Positions 1 through 7,436 of a stretch of DNA of 21,418 nucleotides are shown one piece after another. Within the stretch, counting starts at the first letter, position 1; each line of letters opens with the position of its first letter. The notes beneath the pieces are model-generated. The model was not told the origin of the DNA, did no database searches, and saw only the letters and a program-made list of their open reading frames with translations. The DNA comes from a virus: the IMG/VR virus record IMGVR_UViG_3300046000_012828, positions 1-21,418 of that record; one strand, given 5' to 3'. Position numbers and translations under genes: made by a program.

Positions 1-405
1 AGGTTTAGAATAGGTAATGCTTACAGACGCCTTACCTTTAGTTTGATGGATACCGCCTTGATTATGATCTGCATGAATCATAATATCATCCCCTTTCATT
101 TCAATAGGCTTATTGATCTGTTTATAAAGAATATTAGCAATAGAGGTGTTAAACAGACGCTGAAAGCATACAGCCCCGAAAGGATCTAAATTAGGTATTT
201 CCCAGCAAAAATTTACCATAGATTCGCTATAGATATAATCTTTTTCAAGAGAATCCTCTAGATCAATAAGATTTAAAGTAACCTCAACTGGAGCTACAAA
301 AGAAACAATATTACCGATAGGTAGAGTCTTGTCTCTAAAATACTTGTAAGCGAAACGCTTATGAATAAAAGAGCCGTCGTATATTTTTTGATCGTTAATA
401 ATCAT
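1..405 (-). CDS. DUF366-like protein (partial, C-terminus beyond window)
   Basis: This reading frame runs from an ATG at 405 off the left edge, so 135 N-terminal residues are visible and the end is missing. It begins with a YDGS motif (residues 9-12). It later has an LNLIDLEDS stretch, an FGAVCFQRLF segment, a GDDI motif and an SVSITYSK segment near the visible end. This layout matches what I recall of the DUF366 family (mostly archaeal, about 190 residues). It is the last gene of a minus-strand run that contains QueC and a glutamine amidotransferase. From memory, phage genes of this kind have been discussed together with DNA 7-deazaguanine modification, possibly as a 7-carboxy-7-deazaguanine decarboxylase (DpdL), but I am not sure of that link. 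Family call moderate; function inferred from neighbours only. No good late box or Shine-Dalgarno precedes the ATG. Confidence 0.6.
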   Translation of the reverse strand, partial: MIINDQKIYDGSFIHKRFAYKYFRDKTLPIGNIVSFVAPVEVTLNLIDLEDSLEKDYIYSESMVNFCWEIPNLDPFGAVCFQRLFNTSIANILYKQINKPIEMKGDDIMIHADHNQGGIHQTKGKASVSITYSKP

Positions 406-420
406 AATGAAATTATACTG

Positions 421-1107
421 TTAAATTAAATATTTTCCATTCTTAACTTTGTCTAAAAACCATACTTGTCCTGAAAGCCATTCATCAGTAAAAGAACGAA
501 GCCCGTGAGAATTATGTATAGCATTTATATCAACGGTGCCTAATTTTAGTTTTTTACTATTACAGGACAGGCTAAAATCTATGTCATAAAAATGGGCTAC
601 ACAAGGATTAGATTCATCAAAAAATGCACCTGCCTCGTAAACTCGTTTAGAATTAAAAGCTAAAAATAAACCATCAAGTATAAGCACTCTACCATGCTTA
701 CCAAAATGAGTTACAAAAGTCCCTTTGCCACCATCTGATACGTGGCTTACTTTTCCTTTATGATCTTCTCTGGGGCTCATTAAGTGCCAAAGACATGGTT
801 CAGATATTTTTGCGCTTGAAGCGCCAGCTAAACCAATAACATCATATTTCTTTAAATTTTCATTTATTTTTTCTAACCATTCTTTATCGTTTATCAAAAC
901 ATCATCATGGATAAGAACAACATTAAAATCTTCATTTTTTATCCATTCATTATATTTTCTAGGGAGAGATTTTGTGTTAGAAAATATCTTAACACATTCT
1001 ACTTCATCTAAGCGTGGAGTGTTTAATATATGATATTTTCCATACCTCTCATTAAGCTCTTTTTCGTTAGAGGTTTGAGAGCAAAACACTACTACTGTTT
1101 TTTTCAT
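421..1107 (-). CDS. GT-A fold glycosyltransferase (family 2-like)
   Basis: The 228-residue protein has the layout of a GT-A glycosyltransferase of the Glyco_tranf_2_5 type. A hydrophobic strand leads into IHDDV (residues 66-70), the likely DXD-type metal and nucleotide-sugar site. A DGLFLAF segment (145-151) and YDIDFS (174-179) follow, with histidines at 198 and 201 near the end. There is no signal peptide or membrane segment, so it should act in the cytoplasm. Its ATG overlaps the stop of the preceding 90-residue gene by four bases, and it lies 15 bases before the DUF366-like gene. The acceptor is unknown. It could glycosylate a virion protein or surface glycan, or, given the deazaguanine genes upstream, a modified base. 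The last idea is speculation. Confidence 0.7.
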   Translation of the reverse strand: MKKTVVVFCSQTSNEKELNERYGKYHILNTPRLDEVECVKIFSNTKSLPRKYNEWIKNEDFNVVLIHDDVLINDKEWLEKINENLKKYDVIGLAGASSAKISEPCLWHLMSPREDHKGKVSHVSDGGKGTFVTHFGKHGRVLILDGLFLAFNSKRVYEAGAFFDESNPCVAHFYDIDFSLSCNSKKLKLGTVDINAIHNSHGLRSFTDEWLSGQVWFLDKVKNGKYLI

Positions 1108-1376
1108 TTCAAATCTGAAATAATATCATTTAGAGGTACGTTGGTAAACTTTTCTAAAATTAAAGAAGTATTAGGATCAGCTACAAAAGAATCTTTGTAT
1201 AGATAGATGTTGTGTAACGCGGGTTTATCAAATTTATTATTGATACTCTCTGCTAAAGTAAGCATTTTAGCTCGGTGCACATCAGTATGGTCAGAGCATA
1301 CATCAGCACCAACTGTAAACAATAGGGCTTCTATAACTAGTTGACTTTCTTCTAGAGACAAACTAATACTCTTCAT
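1104..1376 (-). CDS. Hypothetical protein, 90 residues
   Basis: I do not recognise this small protein. It opens with a predicted amphipathic helix (SISLSLEESQLVIEALLF, residues 3-20), a pattern common in small phage regulatory or accessory proteins. It has no membrane segment and one cysteine (residue 27) near two histidines (30 and 34), not arranged as a clear metal site. The stop overlaps the start of the downstream glycosyltransferase by four bases (ATGA), so the two are probably translationally coupled. The start at 1376 follows a 41-base gap after the coiled-coil membrane gene; no Shine-Dalgarno is visible. The tight packing supports a real gene. Confidence 0.65.
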   Translation of the reverse strand: MKSISLSLEESQLVIEALLFTVGADVCSDHTDVHRAKMLTLAESINNKFDKPALHNIYLYKDSFVADPNTSLILEKFTNVPLNDIISDLK

Positions 1377-1417
1377 ATTTAAAATCTATTTTAGAGTATT
1401 ATTTTATTAAATCTACT

Positions 1418-1807
1418 TTATTTTTTAGGTACTATATTGACCTTATCGAGTCTTTCAACTATTTGAGTAAGTGTTTTTTCTGTTTCAGAAGTTTTATTAC
1501 TCATGTAATGTAAAAATACTGAAGTAAAACTTGTAATTAATGCAACCCCTATAGCGGTCTTAAACTGCCAATTTAAAGTATTTCTTTCTTTTTCTTTAGC
1601 TCTAAATGAATCTACACTACTCTGTAGGTTTATTATTTGTTCTTTTAGTTCTATTTCAATTCTTCCTATATCACTTTGCAGTATAGTCACTTGCTGTATA
1701 AGACTAGGTTGACCGTTACCATCTCTAACCAACTTGCTAATAGTTCGTAGATCCTCTTTTACATTGACAATATCCCTGTTAATATAATCTATAGCATCGT
1801 TAGACAT
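1418..1807 (-). CDS. Membrane-anchored coiled-coil protein (lysis or envelope role possible)
   Basis: The 129-residue protein has a long polar helix with heptad-like hydrophobic spacing (about residues 37-75), a single predicted membrane segment (about 82-101) and a second short charged helix (107-123). A GNGQPSL motif at 30-36 resembles what I have seen in small phage membrane proteins with an N-terminal coiled coil. That layout recalls XhlA-like haemolysin or holin-accessory proteins, but there is no family-specific residue to prove it. The ATG follows a late-promoter-like box (TCTAAATA, 1813-1820 on the minus strand) by five bases, suggesting late expression, which would fit a lysis or virion-assembly role. 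That role is inference; the membrane anchor and coiled coil are visible directly. Confidence 0.7.
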   Translation of the reverse strand: MSNDAIDYINRDIVNVKEDLRTISKLVRDGNGQPSLIQQVTILQSDIGRIEIELKEQIINLQSSVDSFRAKEKERNTLNWQFKTAIGVALITSFTSVFLHYMSNKTSETEKTLTQIVERLDKVNIVPKK

Positions 1808-1812
1808 AGTTA

Positions 1813-1820
1813 TATTTAGA
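1813..1820 (-). promoter_or_regulatory. Late-promoter-like box TCTAAATA
   Basis: On the minus strand this reads TCTAAATA, one mismatch from the T4 late box TATAAATA. The bases between box and ATG (TAACT) resemble those after the perfect box at 9485. It overlaps the stop codon of the amidotransferase gene. A start five bases beyond the box implies a very short leader. Confidence 0.4.
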
Positions 1821-2490
1821 ATATAAAGTACGGGGATTTAAAATTAAATGTACAATTAATTTTTATGCGCGAGCCCTGAGAGGAATCTTGTTTACTAAAA
1901 TCTATAGAGTAAAGTTTACCTTCTTCAAGAGCTGTGCTACCTTCAAACTCGGTAGATGAAAAATCGCCATTATTTAAATTTGCAAATAGGGTACAGGAAT
2001 TACGTACGAGATATAGATTGTTTGTACGAACGTTATAAGCCCAAAATGCAAAGGTTCCTTCTAGCTTTTCAGGGCCGTGGTCAATTCCAAATAAACTAAG
2101 CATTCGAGGTATAATACAGCTATCGGTTTTATCTGCAAAATCTTGATTAGGATAATGTTCTTTTGTGAGCTGCAAAAAATTACTAACAATACCATTATGC
2201 GCAACTATCCAATCTTCATAAAAAAACGGGTGATTATTTTCTTCGTTAAAGCCTTTCGTTTCTACGGTGGGGCCTCTAGAATGATAAAGATAATATAGAC
2301 CTTCTGTATGTATACCAGGTACACATGCTGGCTTTGTCGGTTCTTTAAATTCTCCTAGAGCTTTTTTGCAGCTCCATAAAGTGAGGTCATCGAGTACAAT
2401 AGAACCGGAACTATAAAAGCCGCGATTTAAATTACTTTGATACAGTTTAAAAGCTGTATCTTTATTAGTTGATCCTGCTATACCGCACAT
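1816..2490 (-). CDS. Class II glutamine amidotransferase paired with QueC (Gat)
   Basis: The protein starts MCGIAG, placing the catalytic N-terminal cysteine at residue 2, as in N-terminal-nucleophile class II amidotransferases. Other family landmarks are HSRGPT (70-75, arginine 72 for glutamine binding), NHPF (86-89), AHNGIVSN (97-104), KTDS (121-124) and LEGTFAFW (143-150). At 224 residues it is a stand-alone glutaminase domain with no synthase domain of GlmS or PurF type. Its start lies three bases after the queC stop. In archaea and in Escherichia phage 9g such a domain is fused to QueC (Gat-QueC) and supplies ammonia to turn the nitrile of preQ0 into the amidine of archaeosine. By analogy this pair may make 2'-deoxyarchaeosine or a related amide in DNA. 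Domain call is firm; pathway role is inferred from context. Confidence 0.88.
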   Translation of the reverse strand: MCGIAGSTNKDTAFKLYQSNLNRGFYSSGSIVLDDLTLWSCKKALGEFKEPTKPACVPGIHTEGLYYLYHSRGPTVETKGFNEENNHPFFYEDWIVAHNGIVSNFLQLTKEHYPNQDFADKTDSCIIPRMLSLFGIDHGPEKLEGTFAFWAYNVRTNNLYLVRNSCTLFANLNNGDFSSTEFEGSTALEEGKLYSIDFSKQDSSQGSRIKINCTFNFKSPYFIF

Positions 2491-2493
2491 AAC

Positions 2494-3204
2494 TTAGTAT
2501 GTCTTACAATCGAATTTACTCCACGGTATTTCTTTTGCGTATTTAATTGGGTCTATAGTTTTATTATCTATGAATGCTTTAATACGAGCTGCACAAGATA
2601 CACACTCTCCGCATGCTACTTCTTTACCTTCATAGCAAGTATGCGTTTGTAAAAAATTTATGTTCAGATCAATGCCTTCTTTAACAACTCGGTCCTTGGA
2701 CCATGTCATGAACGGAGCATTTACTTTAATTGTATTCTTGCGGTTAAGATTGTATACATCATTAACTTTGTTTAAAAATAGGGAAGTACAATCCCAGTAC
2801 CCGGAAAAATCATCAGTTTGTACTGCTCCGTAAAACAAATCATTAGCACCGATACTTTCAGCCCACCCAGCTGCAGTTGTTAAAAGTAATAGATTTCTAA
2901 ATGGTACGTAACTAAGCGGCTGTGCGTTTCCTATATCTTCTCTTGCTTTAGGTATCTTAAGATCAGTATTAGTAAGAGCGGACATCTTAGAAATATCTCT
3001 AAAGAAATCCATATTTATAATTTTATGTTCGACAACACCTACATCTAGAGCTTGAGCCTTTGCACAATCAACTTCTCGAATAATCCGTTGACCGTAGTTA
3101 AAAGTTATTGCATACAATTCATCATAGTGCATACGCTTTGCAACATGATGTAGGAGAATAGAACTATCCATACCACCCGAAAGAATAACTAGTGCTTTAG
3201 ACAT
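2494..3204 (-). CDS. queC: 7-cyano-7-deazaguanine (preQ0) synthase QueC
   Basis: QueC uses ATP and ammonia to convert 7-carboxy-7-deazaguanine to preQ0. The 236-residue protein has the PP-loop SGGMDSS (9-15), YVPFRN (99-104), a GAVQTDDFSGYWDC stretch (126-139) matching the QueC substrate region, and four zinc cysteines (190, 198, 201, 204) in the form TCYEGKEVACGECVSC. Length and motif order are those of intact QueC. It heads a minus-strand run with the amidotransferase directly after it. The start ATG is preceded on the minus strand by TTATAAACAT, which contains a weak late-box-like sequence one base before the ATG. Tail end: an FDCKTY C-terminus, no extra domain. High confidence. Confidence 0.95.
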   Translation of the reverse strand: MSKALVILSGGMDSSILLHHVAKRMHYDELYAITFNYGQRIIREVDCAKAQALDVGVVEHKIINMDFFRDISKMSALTNTDLKIPKAREDIGNAQPLSYVPFRNLLLLTTAAGWAESIGANDLFYGAVQTDDFSGYWDCTSLFLNKVNDVYNLNRKNTIKVNAPFMTWSKDRVVKEGIDLNINFLQTHTCYEGKEVACGECVSCAARIKAFIDNKTIDPIKYAKEIPWSKFDCKTY

Positions 3205-3246
3205 ATGTTTATAATAAAATATAACCTTAGAAATTCAAATGTTTTT

Positions 3247-3254
3247 GATAAATA
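3247..3254 (+). promoter_or_regulatory. Late-promoter-like box GATAAATA
   Basis: GATAAATA differs from the T4 late box TATAAATA only at the first base and ends eight bases before the ATG at 3263. It lies downstream of another in-frame ATG at 3239, which argues for 3263 as the true start if the box works. Confidence 0.4.
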
Positions 3255-3262
3255 ATAGTATT

Positions 3263-3967
3263 ATGTCAAAGTTTGCAAATACATTTCTTAAATCCTTAAA
3301 CGAAGAAACCGAAAAACTTCATGGTGGTCAAAAAAACATCGATGTGGCAGACCCTAAGGGTAAAATTACAGGCGCAGATTTTGCAGCTCTTCGCAAAAAG
3401 AAGGGTTTAAAGAAAGAAGAAACAGAAGGTAATGCATTCAGTAAGGCTGTGCAAGACGCAAAAGCGGCCGGTAAAAAACCTGGTGACAAAATTAAAGTTG
3501 GCGATAAAGATATAACTCTCCGGGAAAAACATAAAATGTCAGACAAGAAGAAAAAAGCTATGAAGGAAAATTATGAAATGGAAGCAGCACCAGCTCCTTC
3601 AGGTGGAGAGATGTCCGACGAGGAGGCATATAAACGTTCTTTAGATAAAGGTACAAACCCTAGAGACTTTGACGTAGCTGATAATCCTCAACTTAAAGTT
3701 GATTCCTCAGGGGTCGACGCTGCACGTAATTGGATTTCTAAATTAGAAGAAATGGCTGATTTCGTTAATGGCACTGGCCCTGAAAGCCTTAACTCTCAAA
3801 TTAACCAGCTTGAAATTAAAAATTCAATTCCATTTCGTGGAGTTGTTCGTCGTGAAGAAAAACGTATTACTAAATTAGCTGAAAACCTTCGCGGGCTAGC
3901 TGAAGTATTTAAGTCGGTTGTTATTACTTCTGAAAAGAAAGTAAAAGACGCTTCTACCCCTCGTTAA
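3263..3967 (+). CDS. Probable internal head (core) protein, Lys/Glu-rich
   Basis: I do not recognise a named family. From the ATG at 3263 the protein has 234 residues, is strongly charged and largely hydrophilic, with Ala/Lys-rich stretches and a helical C-terminal half (about 150-225). Its N-terminus (MSKFANTFLKSLNEE) resembles those of four other proteins here: M-K/S-x-F, then an amphipathic helix ending in a hydrophobic-x-Glu triplet. In T4, internal proteins carry a short amphipathic capsid-targeting sequence cut by the gp21 protease after a similar triplet, so a scaffold or internal-protein role is plausible. An alternative ATG at 3239 adds eight residues, but the GATAAATA box lies inside that extension. 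The 3' end overlaps the opposite-strand thyX gene by 14 bases. Confidence 0.7.
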   Translation: MSKFANTFLKSLNEETEKLHGGQKNIDVADPKGKITGADFAALRKKKGLKKEETEGNAFSKAVQDAKAAGKKPGDKIKVGDKDITLREKHKMSDKKKKAMKENYEMEAAPAPSGGEMSDEEAYKRSLDKGTNPRDFDVADNPQLKVDSSGVDAARNWISKLEEMADFVNGTGPESLNSQINQLEIKNSIPFRGVVRREEKRITKLAENLRGLAEVFKSVVITSEKKVKDASTPR

Positions 3968-4628
3968 CGTTTAATTCATTTATAGCTTTAAAGGTCTCAG
4001 GAAATACTTCTTCGAGGCCTTTTTTTATGTTTAGAGCTATTTCTCTATGCTCTTTCTGAGTACCCTCGGTACAACGAAGATCTATATAATGTATCCAGCT
4101 ACGTAGGGTGCCAGACATATAAATAGTTGTTTGGGTATTAAGAGGTAGTATCATTCTTGCGGTCTCTTTTGCAATACCTTCCCTAATAAGCTGGTCATAT
4201 AGAGCCTTAGTGTTGCGTTGAGCTTCATTTACAGCATATTGTAGGTGTATTGGTAAAGCAACACTTTCTTCTCCAACCTGTCTATTAGTTTTGCCTTGCT
4301 TGCGCCACTCAATAGGTTCTAAATCAGTAGCTTCGGCATATCTCTGACTAAACTCCTGAAAAGTAAATGAGCGGTGACGCAAAATTTGCGCAGCAATAGC
4401 TCTAGACGTTTTAATTTCAAACGTACAATTTACATGCTCAAAAGGGCTCCAATGCTTATGCTTAATAAGATAACGAATAAGTTTATAGCCTGTTTCAGTA
4501 TTGAATTGATTAGCAGGGTTGCTAACTCGAGCAATATACACAATAAATTGCTCTGCTGTCATATCATGAAGACTATCAGGTTTAATCTTAATAAACGGCT
4601 GTGTGATCGCAATTAACTTTGTTTGCAT
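3954..4628 (-). CDS. thyX: Flavin-dependent thymidylate synthase ThyX
   Basis: ThyX makes dTMP from dUMP with methylene-tetrahydrofolate as carbon donor and FAD/NADPH as reductant, supplying thymidine for phage DNA synthesis. The 224-residue protein carries the family signature RHRX7S as RHRSFTFQEFSQR (84-96), preceded by HWSPFEH (59-65), the conserved start of the flavin-binding region. Later landmarks are ARMILPL (in the second half) and SWIHYIDLR. Size is typical. T4 itself uses the unrelated Td enzyme, so this is a functional replacement. The ATG at 4628 lies inside the 3' end of the primase gene (16-base overlap), so the two are likely coupled. The 3' end overlaps the convergent gene ending at 3967. 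High confidence. Confidence 0.95.
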   Translation of the reverse strand: MQTKLIAITQPFIKIKPDSLHDMTAEQFIVYIARVSNPANQFNTETGYKLIRYLIKHKHWSPFEHVNCTFEIKTSRAIAAQILRHRSFTFQEFSQRYAEATDLEPIEWRKQGKTNRQVGEESVALPIHLQYAVNEAQRNTKALYDQLIREGIAKETARMILPLNTQTTIYMSGTLRSWIHYIDLRCTEGTQKEHREIALNIKKGLEEVFPETFKAINELNVNEG

Positions 4629-5638
4629 TTGATTAAAGAATATTGTAGTTTACCTTTCATACCTTTAAAGGTATTTTTTATAATAAATTTGTAGGGGACT
4701 TCGTCAATACTTTGCGCAATACATAAATCATTAAAATCTTTGTATTGACTAAGCTCTTTCGGCCATAAAAACACAGATTCTCCTCTATCTAAAAGAGTTT
4801 TAGTAACGTCATACGCGGTACTATCTACCCATTGATTATCGAGTACATAAACCATACTGTGCATAGGAAAAAGCATTTGTAAGCGTTCAATTTGTTCTTC
4901 AGTAGGGTTAATACCAGCTAATGCTACGCTGTTACGTAGAAACATAGCGTCAATCGGTCCTTCTTGTAAGAAGATAAATTCAATATCGGGGGTAATTTTG
5001 TCTATATTAAAAATACCTTTGTCTGAATTAGTTTTAGATAGATATTTTGCTCTATCTTCATCTAATTTGTAAAGGGCTCGAGATTGATAAAATTCAATCT
5101 TGGAACCACCGTTAGGGCTATAAAAAGGAAAAATTACTCTGTTTTTATGAGTATAATCAGTAAGACTTAACCATAGAGCCTTAGGTTTATTAATTGCAGT
5201 GCTAAGCCTTCTTTTGTTTATAAATTCTAGGGCATCTTTTACTACAGAATTAGCACTATAAAAAGATATCTGATTATTATCAAATAAATTAATACAATCA
5301 TCAGGTAGACTCTTAGGATTATATTTTTTATAAACTGAAGAGCGTTTAATTATATCTTCTACAGTATCTGTGCGCAGTTCAGACTCTGCTAAAATATCTT
5401 TAAGAGACATTCCGGTCTGTTCTTTGACAAAATCAAAACCGTTAACGCTAACATTACAATTATGACAATAAAGATGGTCCTCTTCAGGTATATAAAAGAA
5501 GCGTCTCTTTTTACCTGTACTTTTGCCTTCATGGCAATACGGACATTCGCTATTGTACGTGCCAGTAGTTTTTTTAAAGACGGGCCGTTTACAATACTGA
5601 AAAAACGTATTGATTACTAGGTTTTGAGAAATATGCAC
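4613..5638 (-). CDS. 61: DNA primase, T4 gp61-like
   Basis: The 341-residue protein has the primase layout. An N-terminal zinc ribbon uses cysteines 32, 35, 58 and 61 (ECPYCHEG and LYCHNCN). A middle domain follows, then a Toprim catalytic core with the glutamate motif FLQEGPIDAMFL (223-234) and an aspartate segment VYVLDNQW (263-270). It should lay down RNA primers on the lagging strand with the replicative helicase (gp41 in T4), which is not in this window. The start is GTG (5636-5638), chosen because no in-frame ATG lies before the zinc ribbon closer than this and upstream sequence belongs to the divergent gp4 gene 19 bases away. It overlaps thyX at its 3' end. Confidence 0.88.
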   Translation of the reverse strand: MHISQNLVINTFFQYCKRPVFKKTTGTYNSECPYCHEGKSTGKKRRFFYIPEEDHLYCHNCNVSVNGFDFVKEQTGMSLKDILAESELRTDTVEDIIKRSSVYKKYNPKSLPDDCINLFDNNQISFYSANSVVKDALEFINKRRLSTAINKPKALWLSLTDYTHKNRVIFPFYSPNGGSKIEFYQSRALYKLDEDRAKYLSKTNSDKGIFNIDKITPDIEFIFLQEGPIDAMFLRNSVALAGINPTEEQIERLQMLFPMHSMVYVLDNQWVDSTAYDVTKTLLDRGESVFLWPKELSQYKDFNDLCIAQSIDEVPYKFIIKNTFKGMKGKLQYSLIKCKQS

Positions 5639-5652
5639 AGGTAAGTAACTAT

Positions 5653-5680
5653 AGTATATGGCCTACCCTAAAAATAACAA
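5653..5680 (-). promoter_or_regulatory. Possible sigma70-like promoter for primase
   Basis: On the minus strand TTGTTA (5675-5680) is followed after 16 bases by TATACT (5653-5658). Start would fall near 5646, about eight bases before the primase GTG. The elements lie inside the first codons of the divergent gp4 gene. The -10 hexamer and spacing equal those in front of uvsY. Confidence 0.35.
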
Positions 5681-6116
5681 GTACTTTCAAGGTATTTACA
5701 CCCCAATAAATAAAGAAAAATACAAAGGTAGTACAAATCCATCATACCGTTCTTCTTTAGAAAAGAATTTCTTTTTGCATTTTGATAAAAACCCTAACGT
5801 GGTAGCTTGGGCTAGTGAATCAATTGTTGTGCCTTATTACAATGATGTAGATAAGAAAGTACACAAATACTATATTGATCTTATAGCTGCTATTAAAAAT
5901 CCGGGGGGTAATGTGCAAAAATATCTTATTGAGTTAAAACCGTTTGCTCAAACTCAGCCACCAAAACAATCCAATAAGAAAAAGACTAGTACAGTTTTAT
6001 ACGAAAACTTAATGTACCATCAAAATCAGTGTAAATGGAAAGCCGCGTCTGAATACGCGGCTAAAAAAGGAATGAAATTTATTATACTAACTGAAAAATT
6101 CCTTACAGCTCATTAG
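5658..6116 (+). CDS. 4: Head completion nuclease, T4 gp4-like
   Basis: This protein matches T4 gp4 (also called gp50/gp65), a TnsA-like head-completion protein that acts on the filled head before tail joining. Shared landmarks are an MAYP start, YRSSLEKNFFLHFDKNP (30-46), NVVAWASES (47-55), VVPYYN, YYIDL (71-75), and YLIELKPFAQTQPPK (89-103). These include the nuclease residues Glu34, Asp74 and the Glu92-x-Lys94 pair. The protein then ends with QCKWKAASEYAAKKGMKF and ILTE. Length (152) equals the T4 protein. It is a plus-strand island between minus-strand genes, divergent from primase. Its 3' end overlaps the convergent gene on the other strand by 14 bases, leaving no room for a terminator. 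No Shine-Dalgarno is visible before the ATG. Confidence 0.9.
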   Translation: MAYPKNNKYFQGIYTPINKEKYKGSTNPSYRSSLEKNFFLHFDKNPNVVAWASESIVVPYYNDVDKKVHKYYIDLIAAIKNPGGNVQKYLIELKPFAQTQPPKQSNKKKTSTVLYENLMYHQNQCKWKAASEYAAKKGMKFIILTEKFLTAH

Positions 6117-6705
6117 GATCAACTGGTTCATCTCTCATACTAATACCACGACGCGAGAAAGGTGTATCTTCTTCAGTATCCCCCTCTACGTCACGTGTAA
6201 TACTACGACGACCTGGTTTAGCTTTAAAACCACGAGCCTTATAAAGAGCTTGACGCATACGATCGTATTTTGCTGAAAGCTCGTCTTTCTTAATATCGCT
6301 TAAGGAAGGCTCCTCAAGTCCAGGCTCCTCCACCGAGGATTCCTGGTCTACAATCGCCTTAACTACTGCAGGGTCAAGATTGAGAGGTGTTTCTTCCGTG
6401 CTATCAATTGCAATAGCGTCGATAATTTCATCAACTGATGCATCAGGATTATGTGCAATATAATCAGCAACTGCAAGACGGGTTCGTTCAGTAGCTGGAT
6501 CCTTGCTCAATGTGCTAATCTCCGGTTCAACGGTAGGCTCTACATCTGGAGTCATTCCAGATTTCTTAGCTCGCTGCATCTTATAGAACTTGTAGGCTGG
6601 CACGCCAGGATTCTCTGCTTTCCACTTTTGGAATTCAGGATTAGGCTTACGAGCCTCTGGCATGAAATTCTCGTTAATCTGGTTTGCTAGTTTATCGAAG
6701 CTCAT
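6103..6705 (-). CDS. Probable internal head protein with capsid-targeting-like N-terminus
   Basis: No named family is recognised. The 200-residue protein is hydrophilic and charged. It starts MSFDKLANQINENFMPEA, an amphipathic helix ending in Met-Pro-Glu before Ala, which resembles a T4 prohead protease site (hydrophobic-x-Glu then a small residue). A KPNPEFQKWKAENPG segment (20-34) follows, then acidic Pro/Glu/Ser-rich linkers (about 55-140), then an Arg/Lys-rich C-terminal segment (about 145-190). This architecture suits a protein packaged with DNA or a scaffold. Its 3' end overlaps the plus-strand gp4 gene by 14 bases. It is the last gene after the P-loop kinase (20-base gap). Role is inference. 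Confidence 0.65.
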   Translation of the reverse strand: MSFDKLANQINENFMPEARKPNPEFQKWKAENPGVPAYKFYKMQRAKKSGMTPDVEPTVEPEISTLSKDPATERTRLAVADYIAHNPDASVDEIIDAIAIDSTEETPLNLDPAVVKAIVDQESSVEEPGLEEPSLSDIKKDELSAKYDRMRQALYKARGFKAKPGRRSITRDVEGDTEEDTPFSRRGISMRDEPVDPNEL

Positions 6706-6725
6706 AATAAGTATGTTATTACTTA

Positions 6726-7436
6726 TTACTTTTTGTGCAAGTTTTTATTGGATAATCCTAACTGTTCTGAAAGAAAAGATTGTTCCTTAATATCTTTAGT
6801 AAGAAGACTATCACTCTCTCCATAAAACTCGCATTTTTCATTGATATACATCTTTAACATAGCAATGCGTTCAAGCGGATTGCCATAAATAGGGATAATA
6901 GGCGGGCAATCTTCGTTATCAAAGAATTTAGACCCCCCTTTTTGCCAGGCTTTATAAAGCATTTCAAACAATACACCTACTTCCCCTCTATAAACTGGAT
7001 CGATATCTCTCTGCTCTTTTACAGTTAAAGCAACATCATTTTCTTTAACCAAGGGCAAATAAAATAAAACCGAATAAAACTTAAGTGCGTGTCTAACCGT
7101 AACAACGCATTTATCAATAAACGCCTCATCTACGTTTGAAACTTGCTTATCATACAACCATAAAGAATAAACCAAATTATCTAATGGGGTTCGATCAAAT
7201 ATCATTTTTTTAGAACCAATATTTTCCATAGCCCCATCAACAAGAAAATTAAGTATTGTCTCTTGAGATTCTTTAGTTCCGTTTTTATTAATCGGTAATT
7301 TTTTTTCTTTAATTAAATCTCTATAAGTTTTTGTGGGTCGCTGCAATTGAGGCCACTGCAGCATCATATCTTCAATGAGTGTACTTTTACCTACACATTG
7401 AGTACCAATAACACCAATTTTTTTTAAATTTGTCAT
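6726..7436 (-). CDS. P-loop kinase/ATPase of the NadR-like (AAA_28) type
   Basis: The 236-residue protein begins with a beta strand and Walker A loop, GVIGTQCVGKST (8-19). It then has a FDRTPLDNLVY segment typical of nucleoside or nucleotide kinases and NadR-type AAA_28 ATPases (the Asp-Arg pair near the lid and substrate site), and a later KEQRDIDPVYRGE region that could form the lid. This suggests phosphoryl transfer to a small molecule (nucleotide, NAD precursor or similar), but the substrate cannot be read from the sequence. Its ATG overlaps the stop of the 76-residue gene by four bases, within the run that starts with QueD and QueE. A role in nucleotide supply is reasonable; a role in deazaguanine metabolism is unproven. 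Confidence 0.75.
   Translation of the reverse strand: MTNLKKIGVIGTQCVGKSTLIEDMMLQWPQLQRPTKTYRDLIKEKKLPINKNGTKESQETILNFLVDGAMENIGSKKMIFDRTPLDNLVYSLWLYDKQVSNVDEAFIDKCVVTVRHALKFYSVLFYLPLVKENDVALTVKEQRDIDPVYRGEVGVLFEMLYKAWQKGGSKFFDNEDCPPIIPIYGNPLERIAMLKMYINEKCEFYGESDSLLTKDIKEQSFLSEQLGLSNKNLHKK

Noticed and set aside
4118-4125. A perfect TATAAATA on the plus strand
   Set aside because: It is inside the thyX coding sequence on the opposite strand with no plus-strand start codon nearby, so it is most likely chance in AT-rich DNA.
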